The notes under the pieces: model-generated
What the model was told of the DNA's origin: nothing
Seen by the model: the letters and a program-made list of their open reading frames with translations, nothing else
Databases searched by the model: none
Made by a program: the position numbers and the translations under genes
NCBI GenBank assembly: GCA_015039365.1
Contig: WION01000169.1
Location: 48,818-112,817 of the forward strand
Length of the DNA: 64,000 bases
Direction of reading: 5' to 3'
Source of the DNA: Amanita rubescens
Lineage: Eukaryota > Basidiomycota > Agaricomycetes > Agaricales > Amanitaceae
In this document: one piece after another, positions 56,660 to 64,000 of the stretch
Layout of the letters: each line of letters starts with the position of its first letter
Numbering within the stretch: position 1 is the stretch's first letter

Positions 56660-58662
56660 TCAAAATTTGAACGCTCCAGTCAACTCCATAACATTATCCG
56701 GATCTACCCTCTTCTTCAATCTGTGCAACTTATCCACATTCGCGCCATACATATCTCCCAAAGGGGTGCCAAAGATGGCATAGTTAGGGTACAGCGGTGC
56801 ATGAGCAATCTCCTGACCATCTTGAATCGCAACATCGCGGATGCGTTCGGCACTCCGACGAATGGCATCGTAAAAAAAATCATCATGCGTTGCGTTTACC
56901 CACGCAAACAAGATACCGAGAGGAAGGTAGACATGGTCACGAGTCGGAGGGTAAGCCGTCGGTGCCTTGTTGTGGCTCAGGATGGAGGATAGGAATGGTT
57001 CAGCGGTATACAACACAAACCCACCCTTGTCAGATAGAGCTTGGCCCCAGAACTTACAAGGAATGTTACTAACTTGAAACGCTACACTTCAATAGCATAA
57101 TGACGTACATTCGTCTCGTTTAGGATTGCAGCCATGACCTTTCGGGAGTTTCTAAGCAGTGGAACAGTTTGGAACATCCCGCTAAGAGTCTATGATTCAA
57201 TCGCAATTGGATATAAAAGATAACGAAACTCGCCGATGACCAATGAGGAAATTGTGGCTTATAGAATTAATAAAATTGGCGAAGCTCCTTGTATGGACAT
57301 CGCGTGCCACCTCGGGAATCTTGAAAAAATCAGCAAAGAGTCCTGAGGGTGGGCTGGGACCATCATAGTACAATATTGCCTTGTTTAAGGTCTAGGAGGA
57401 CAAGCACGTTAATCTACAAGTCAATGACCAGGCGTATTTTAAATACTATACCGAGCCGTTGATGAAGTTGAATAAAGACAAAATATTTGCCTTCGCATTC
57501 TTGTTGTTAGCACTGAACTTCACAAGAGCAGCTACCGCATCCGGCACCGAAGATGAAGGGTAGTTAATTGTACCGGCCTAAAATAGTATCGTATCAATAC
57601 TTCACAAAGTTAAGCTGATGAGATGATACCCAGACAGAGGGTTGTTGTAATGCCTTCAACGTGAAGCGGGTGACCACTCCCTAACATCATGTTAGGTGGT
57701 CTTCATCTCAGTATTTGAACGTCTTACAAAGTTATTCAGACCACCCTAAACAAAGTGAACGTGAGCTTAGTCGACAAAAGGACTGGAGAGAAATCACCTT
57801 GAGCCCGAAGAAGAGTTCAGGATCTGATTCTTCTGTTACTTTGATCACTTTCCCATCTGGCTTCACTAGCTCATAAGCAACGATGGTGTCAATTGCGAGT
57901 CCGATTTGATTTGTCTGCCAGGTGTATCCTTTGAAGGTGACATTGAGACTAAATATAATGACGATAGAATACGTTCTACTCACCACCACCGAGCAGCAGT
58001 CCTCCAACACCTGTTCCACCTGTTCTACCGCCGGCGACGCTGCGGTTGTAGGGCGCCAAAGCATCATAAACGTCCCCAAAAAGAAGGCCAGGTCCAATTT
58101 CCACTGTTTCTGTCGAAGAGTCGTATATAACTTCGCTGAAACGGGTCATGGAAATTTGAATGCCCGGAGTGGATGAGAATCCAGGGTTTACGCTGTGACC
58201 TCCGCTCTTAACCTATATAGGATAATTAGTTTTCTCCCGGCCGTTGAGGGGAATGTATTCGAAACTCACGGCGAAAGGAGTACGGGATTTGCCTAGCATT
58301 TGTAGCTGTATCATGACCATCAGCATGGCACTTGACGAGAATGATGGCGACACAATTTACAATCTTTCCTACGTCATGTGCGCTCCCAGGTTCAACTGTG
58401 CAAGCTGATTGTTGCGAGCTGGAAGCAACCCAATGAGATATATCATTTTCGTAGTTTTTGCTTCCTGAAATAAAGGTGAGGAAGTGCGTCGCTTGGGAAC
58501 TGATGAGTCCCCACCGGGATAGAAAACCGCGGTTTTGGACGAAACTGCAGCAGATATAGCTTGACATACTTCTTTGCAGTCGTTAGAATCGCGCTTGACA
58601 TTGGTTAGATCACCGGAGACGAGGGGTAGAAGAGCTAGAACGAAGTATAAGGTTGCTAACAT
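56660..58662 (-). CDS. BBE-like FAD-linked oxidoreductase copy 9
   Basis: Exon 1 from ATG 58662 carries a signal peptide (MLATLYFVLALLPLVSG) and ends VFYPG at a GTGGGG donor, weaker than in sister genes. Then QQSACTVEPG, a KSGGHSVNPGFSS flavin-His exon, and GGRTGGTGVGGLLLGGG, again without a flavin-binding Cys. WQTNQIGLAIDT, PELFFGLK, GGLNNF, GVVTRFTLKALQQPSVW, GPSPPSGLFADFF and GMFQTVPLLRNS follow. The last exon has EPFLSSILSHN, YPNYAIFGTP and a DPDNVMELTGAFKF ending that departs from the usual GL(A/T/S)GG. The ninth exon near 57225-57330 is diverged (SISHNFLIGH). No clear frameshift, so it is treated as intact with some caution. Confidence 0.78.
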
Positions 58663-59781
58663 TGCTATGGATTTTGGACGGCATTTGAGCTGTACCGCCG
58701 TTGGTTTTATACTCCCTTAATGCCGCTCAGATGCGTGCATTGGCAACGAGCATCTAGAACGAGTATTAATGCGTAAACGTCGGAGCATGTGCGGAATACA
58801 CGATGTTGAGGAAATCTGTTCATAACTGAAACCCATCCCTGGGAATGCTCGCTGTCAATGCTCCTCGACTAAGCAATTGAACAAGTGCATCCATCACGCT
58901 CGAGAATTATAGCAGACGAAGGAAGCAAGGCGACGATTCTGGGGACGATGTCCGCGATCTTGATCCAGATCCATCCGTGCTCATCAAGCAGTGACGCATG
59001 AATCTTGCAGGCTCCGGCACCGACTCCTAGAATCCCAAGACAAATAGCGTAAGATGCGATTAAACGAGTCGTTCCCGACGTAAACTGAGCATGGCCGAGA
59101 GCCTGGAGCAGCATCTATTCATAGTTGTGACTTCGTAAAACTGAAGGCTTGGCCTTGCCAAGGCGGCTGGTGCCGAAGTAATTGCATCGATAAAAAGCAC
59201 TCCGTGGACACCGTGTCATCACCTATGATGTGATCCTTTCTGGTCCTATCCCATTTTTCGCATTCTTCAGTCAAATACGCGGTGATTTCTTGATGGTAAC
59301 GTGGAACAAGTGAATTGCATGGCAGGGTGAATATACAAACCCGCGTAGTCTATTTCGGTATTGTATGACCACGAGGATGAACGAATAGGGTGCTTAGCAC
59401 AACGGGTAGCTGCAGGTCTTCAGCACATAGGATGCATTTGCCGGCATTTGAATACTGCCAAGACGACGCGTTCAGCAAGGATAAAAAGCGACGACCAGCA
59501 TGTGGCCTCTTGGGCAAGGAAGTTGCCGTACCTAATACCATGGTTGTTCTTGACTTGCAATGGCGGTCAGCATCATCGAGGTGGAGTGGCAACACAAAAG
59601 AACGGATCTCGGACAAGTCCAGTCGGAGCTGAGAATTCAGCCCCACTCAACTTCCGATTGGCTCGGCTTGACCGGCTGCCCGACACACCAATAGCAACGC
59701 AAGTCCAAGATTGTAATATTTAAAACGACAACCTGTCGACCATCCTATGAGCAGAAATTAGGTTGTCTACAACTTTCTATA
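58663..59781. other. Spacer between BBE-like copies 9 and 10, with a short hydrophobic ORF
   Basis: Minus frame 58869-59114 starts with a true ATG and encodes 81 residues with a hydrophobic helix (LIASYAICLGILGVGAG); it may be chance. Near 59629-59690 the sequence gagaattcagc...cttccgattgg is repeated at the right end of the window (63926-63980). Confidence 0.3.
58703..58712 (-). promoter_or_regulatory. TATA box of BBE-like copy 9
   Basis: TATAAAAC on minus about 45 bases upstream of the ATG at 58662. Confidence 0.5.
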
Positions 59782-61655
59782 TCAAAACTTGAATCCGCCT
59801 GTCAATCCCATGACATTGTGCGGGTCGACCCTGTGCCTCAACGAGTGCAACTTGTCCAAATTCGCACCATACATGTCTCTCAGAGGAATATTGCGTCATT
59901 TGGATAAAGCGGTGCATCGCTTATATCCTGGCCATCTTGAATGGCGACGTGACGGATACATTCGGCACTCTGTCGAATGGCATCATAAAAATAGCTGTCG
60001 TACTTTGCATTTTGCCAACCAAGAAAGCTAATAGTGAACGGAAAGTAGACCTGGTCGCGGGTTGGAGGATAAGCTGTCGGTGTGGTATTGTGGCTCAGTA
60101 TGGTCGGTAGAAGCGGCTCTACAGTGTATCCGACAAATCCGCCTTTTTTAGACAGAGCTTGACCCCAGAACTAACGAGGAATGTTTATCGGAAGGCTATA
60201 CTTTAACAGGATGACTCAACATACCCTCGTCTCGTTCTGGATTGCCGCCATAACTTTTGGAGAGTGTTTGAGTAGTGGGACGGTGTGGAACACCCCGCTA
60301 AGAGTTGATCAGTGTTCAATCACTATCGCATATAAGCATATAAATTGTGGTGAAACCCACCAAATGCCAGCAACAGATGTGGTGTTCACAGAATTAATGA
60401 AATCGGTATACTTCCTTGTATGTACGTCGCTTGACTCGGAAGAAACCGTCAAAAAGTCATCAAACAGTCCTGAGGCTCAATATTCGCTCTTGAATCCTGG
60501 TTGTCGGCGCTGAACTTTATAATAGCAGCTGTCACGTCTGGAACGGACGAACGGGGATAGATAATTGTAACGGCCTAATTATAAATATCAACTTTCTGAC
60601 GCTCACAAGCTAACGAGATACACACTCAGACAGCCGGTTGCGGTAACGCATTCAACGTAAAGCGGGTAACTATACCCTGAAAATAGGTTGGCTAGTTATC
60701 ACATTGGTATTCATTCGCCTTACAAAATTGTTGAAACCACCCTAGGTGAACCGTAAACGTGAACGTCAGTCAGCTCAGTCGGATAAAGGGCGCGAGAAAT
60801 AAATCACCTTAAGCCCGAAGAATAATTCAGCATCTGATAATCCAGTCACTTTAACTATTTCCCCATCGGGCTTCACGAACTCGTAGTCAATAATATAATG
60901 GTATCGGAACCGAGTCCGATTTGATTCGTCTTCCAGCTGTATCCTTCGAAAGGAATATTATGACCAGAATGAACACATTAAAACATCTCGTGCTCACCAC
61001 CACCAAGCAAATATCCGCCAACGCCTACTCCGGCTACTCTTGCACCAGTGACGCTGCGGTTGTAAGGTGCCAAAGCATCGTAAGCATCGTCGAAGATGAG
61101 ACCAGAGCCAAATTGCACCGTTTCTGTTGAAGAGTCGTAGATAACTTCATTGAACCGGGTCATAGCAATTTGAACCCCCGGTGTGGATGAGAATCCAGGA
61201 TTCATAACGTAGCCTCCACTTTTGACCTGCACATAAGTTCAACTACCATCCATTAGAGGAGATAAACTTGAACTAACGGCAAAAGGAGTTCGGAGTTTGT
61301 CTAGGATTTGCAGTTGCATTGATGTCCGTCAGCGGTACTACTCGCCAATTGAAGACGGCAACATGACGCACAACTTTGCCTACGTCATTTGCATTTCCAG
61401 GTTCAACTGTGCAAGCTGAGCGTTGCGAACCGGTGATAGCCCAGTGGCGTATATCGCTGTCGTAACTGTTGCTGCCTGGGATATCCGCGAGGAAGAACGG
61501 ACTTAGGGAAACGATGGGTGCCCACCTGCATAGAACACCGCGCTTTCAGGAGAAATAGCAGACGCTATAGCTTCGCATATGTGTTTGTAGTTGCTTAGTG
61601 AATTGCCAAGGACGAGCGGCAGAAGAACTAGAACGAAGTATAAGATCGCTGACAT
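59782..61655 (-). pseudogene. BBE-like copy 10, deletion and frameshift
   Basis: ATG at 61655 (MSAILYFVLVLLPLVLG signal peptide) aligns with copy 9. The flavin exon is intact (60978-61232: VKSGGYVMNPGF...), but the conserved His of SGGH is replaced by Tyr. Near 60473 about 110-130 bp are missing relative to copy 9, removing the end of one exon, an intron and the start of the next. Near 59880-59892 a further 7 bp deletion shifts the last exon frame. The stop region at 59782 is still recognisable. Confidence 0.85.
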
Positions 61656-62096
61656 GGCGCCCATAGTACACAGAATCGTCACTTGGCATTTAGGTAATCA
61701 CGCAAACGTCGGAGCGTGTACGTGATACTGATGTAACTAACTGCAAACGTCTCCGAAGGAGGTATTTCCAGTGGGAATAGTGGTCGTCGGCATCGTCGAG
61801 GTTGCGGTGAACGTCGTGGGTTGTAAAGAGGAAGGACGAGTTCAGCTTTTCATTGGCTTGACTAGATCCCCAAATAGAGGAAGCGTGATATGTATGATGT
61901 ATGATGTATGTACAGCCTATAAGGTAAATTAGATCGTCGTCTTGATTATCGTAAAAATTCAAGCACCACCAGAACAGTACGTCGCACAATTAAGATGAAG
62001 TAAATATTGTCGCGGGTTGGAGGGTGGGCCATCCGACTGATAAACTTTATTGAATAACACTTTGCCCCAGAACCGACAAAGAAGGTCGCCAAGATG
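61656..62096. other. Intergenic
   Basis: About 440 bp. A short tatgatgtatgatgtatgt run lies near 61891-61910. The segment at 62010-62090 retains tcgcgggttggagg and cactttgccccagaac words resembling the BBE-like last exon, so a tiny eleventh fragment is possible. Confidence 0.4.
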
Positions 62097-63062
62097 CTAC
62101 CCATCATTGGTCAGCCCGACGCCGTGGAAGCCGGTGATGTGCAGAGCATCGCATTTTCTTCGGAGGATGGGAGGGATTGAAGCATCGCCAGGAAGGCAGG
62201 GATCCGCTCTACCACTGTCGGTACCAGGTGCATCGGTTGTCATGCAGTGAGAATCAGATTGATTGCTTTCCGTGAGGGGACTGCCAGCCATTGCTTCCTT
62301 AGCCAGCCTCATTTGCTTCTCCTTGTACCGTTTAGCCCCCCGGCGGATCTTACTGCGTATCCTGTCCTTCTGGATTCGTGCTAAGGATTTGCGCTTCGGT
62401 GCGCGACTGGAAGGCTCTGCAGCTGTACCATCGTTATCGGCGCCAGAAGTGTCGATTATCATGTGGTTAGGGTCCGAATTGGAACTCGTGAGGGGACCGT
62501 CAAGCATTGTGTTCTCGGCCACCTCCAGCATTGATGAGGTGGAGGATGGGAGGGTTGATATATGGGTGGAAAGGTGGGCGGCTGCGCTATCCCTGTCGGA
62601 ACCAGGGGCATTACTCGTCGTGTGGTTAGGACCAGAATCCGTTACGGGCCCATCAAACGTCACGCTCTTGGCCGCTTCCTTTTGCCGTTTGGCTGCCCGA
62701 GGAGAACTAGAGCTTAGCCTTCGCTTCATCCCTGTATTTGGTGGGGTGGAGGAAGTGACGATGGAGGAAGGATCGGTTGATGCATGGCTGGAGAGGGGGG
62801 CAGCTGCACTCTCGCTGTTGACACCAGGGCCGTCGTTCGTCATGCGGTTAGGATCAGAATCCGTAAGGGGGGCGTCAGACATCGCGTTCGCGGCCAACTT
62901 CATTTCTCGCTCCTTCCGCCGTTTGTCCGCCCGGTAAAGCTTGTAGCGTAGCTTTCGCTTCTGGATTCGAGTTAATGGGGCCGGGGTTGAGCTGGTTGAT
63001 GCATCGCCGGGGAGGTTGGCGGCCACACCATCGCTGTCGGCACTAGGAATGGCACTTGTCAT
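62097..63062 (-). CDS. Low-complexity protein made of degenerate repeats
   Basis: Single uninterrupted frame of 321 residues from ATG at 63062; the frame is open a little further upstream without an ATG. It contains four imperfect repeats of about 70-80 residues. Each has a basic helix (RIQKRKLRYKLYRADKRRKE, or RIQKDRIRSKIRRGAKRYKE) or a KRQKE remnant, then an LA..AM..(S/G)PLT core. An acidic DSDPN(R/H)MT.D.PG segment and a Ser/Ala-rich spacer follow. No signal peptide, membrane helix or Cys-rich motif. The basic helices could bind nucleic acid or mark nuclear import, but this is inference. No family recognised. The repetitive build and intact frame suggest a real but fast-evolving gene; a chance open frame in repeat DNA is the alternative. 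Confidence 0.5.
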   Translation of the reverse strand: MTSAIPSADSDGVAANLPGDASTSSTPAPLTRIQKRKLRYKLYRADKRRKEREMKLAANAMSDAPLTDSDPNRMTNDGPGVNSESAAAPLSSHASTDPSSIVTSSTPPNTGMKRRLSSSSPRAAKRQKEAAKSVTFDGPVTDSGPNHTTSNAPGSDRDSAAAHLSTHISTLPSSTSSMLEVAENTMLDGPLTSSNSDPNHMIIDTSGADNDGTAAEPSSRAPKRKSLARIQKDRIRSKIRRGAKRYKEKQMRLAKEAMAGSPLTESNQSDSHCMTTDAPGTDSGRADPCLPGDASIPPILRRKCDALHITGFHGVGLTNDG

Positions 63063-64000
63063 GCGATAGCCATCCCCATCATCAGCAGGGCCAGAGCCAT
63101 CATAATCTTTATACAAGCATCCACGTGAGCATTCAATTCAAGAGACACGTTGGGTAAAGGAAAAGAGACGATAACGGTCACGGAGCGCGTCGGTTTTCCG
63201 AGCAGATGCATCTGCAGAAGATCGCAGAAAACGAGACCAGTGAGAAAACGGGTGCGAGGTACAGGGCCGCTCAAGACCAGTTCGAGCGACAATGCCAGGG
63301 TCGGCTTCAACAGCTCACTGGCTCGCTTTACTCACCCTGTTCCTGAAAAACGATAAATTCGAGGACAACATGGATAGCTTGGCAATAGAAATTCGAACAA
63401 CGATATCAGTCAGCTTCAGCCTTGCCTGACATATCCCGTTGCTCGAAATAGTAGATGGTTGAAGAAACGAGAATAGAGGGCTTAATGCTTACCGTTAGTT
63501 CTCACGAGATGCTCAAAAGCAGGGGATACAGTTGTCATCGCCTGCACGACCGGCCAGGGCAAGGTTCAAAGTAAATGGTTCAGGAAAAATGGCGTGGGGA
63601 CTGTGACGCGCAGACCGTGACTAGATCATTGGTCGCTGCGACGACTGCGTGCCAGTGCACGCTGGCGTTGCTGACTGAACGCTTGAACAGTTGAATATCA
63701 CCAAAACGGCACTTTCTATAAGAATTGGGAGCTGCACGTGGTGTCTGTCCTTCGTGTAACAGGAGGGACGCCATAAGCAATGAATTAAGGTCGTAGTGCC
63801 CTGTGTGTCGTGGCGGGTTGAGTAAGTTGGGATGGCGGGTCAGCGTTGTCAGGAGACTCTGGTTGTGTTCAGAAGCATCGAGGATATGACATTGCCGAAG
63901 ACGAGAAAATGGCGTTGGAATCCTCGGAGAATTCAGCTCCGCTAGCTTCCGATTGGCCCGGCTCGACCGGCTCGACCATCGGCTTCGTTCATTACAGTCC
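63063..64000. other. Right end of window, no gene supported
   Basis: Short open frames only. 63926-63980 repeats part of 59629-59690 (gagaattcagc..cttccgattggc). Nothing else recognised. Confidence 0.35.

Noticed and set aside
63059..63310. Minus-strand frame ending in a hydrophobic MMALALLMMGMAIA stretch
   Set aside because: Looks like a signal peptide start for the repeat protein, but it ends in a stop and is in a different frame from 62097-63062, with no splice sites to join them.
1..64000. tRNA or rRNA genes and CRISPR-like arrays
   Set aside because: GGTTCGA-type words (e.g. near 37370, 38930, 50095) were examined for tRNA arms and none folded into a cloverleaf by eye. No regularly spaced repeat-spacer array is present.

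Overview
The window reads as a gene-rich but repeat-laden piece of a mushroom-forming basidiomycete (Agaricomycetes) genome. The evidence is structural: coding regions are split by many 45-65 base GT-AG introns, and the families present are typical of that class (a Plavaka-type CACTA transposon, fungal STAND NTPases with TPR repeats, F-box fragments, a DUF6532-like protein, an SRPK-type kinase, a CYP53-type P450 and a family expansion of secreted FAD oxidoreductases). No tRNA, rRNA, CRISPR array or bacterial-type operon was seen. All exon models are read by eye from splice signals and frame continuity.

Region 1-8000 is transposon territory. A multi-exon DUF6532-like gene (minus) is followed by a decayed Plavaka transposase gene. 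That gene is itself split by a complete 1,170 bp non-autonomous hAT-like element (16 bp inverted ends, 8 bp target duplication, minisatellite core). From 8 to 15 kb come an F-box fragment, a small two-exon gene and a gene for a signal-peptide-bearing protein with a kinase fold.

Region 15-28 kb holds a segmental duplication. Two copies of a roughly 1,000-residue NLR-like (STAND NTPase plus TPR) gene, each with a divergently oriented F-box relic upstream, flank an intact CYP53-like P450 gene. The two NLRs are about 98% identical in protein through the nucleotide-binding half, then drop abruptly to about 70% in the TPR half.

Region 28-62 kb is dominated by ten copies of a berberine-bridge-enzyme-like (BBE/AA7-like) FAD oxidoreductase gene. 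One pseudogene is on plus and nine copies are on minus. Five look intact (33991, 48354, 51426, 53702, 56660) and five are broken by frameshifts or deletions. Interspersed are a gene with a possible Cys/His papain-like motif and coiled coil (32.4 kb), a tail-anchored small protein (39.6 kb) and an SRPK-like kinase with disturbed frame (41 kb). The right end carries a low-complexity protein built of degenerate repeats (62.1-63.1 kb).

Taken together, the window combines intracellular receptor-type genes under turnover with an expanded secreted oxidase family. The functional link between these groups is only a hypothesis. The strongest candidates for new biology are the NLR pair with a homogenised core and diversified repeats, the BBE-like array that lacks the usual second flavin-linking cysteine, and the secreted kinase-like protein.
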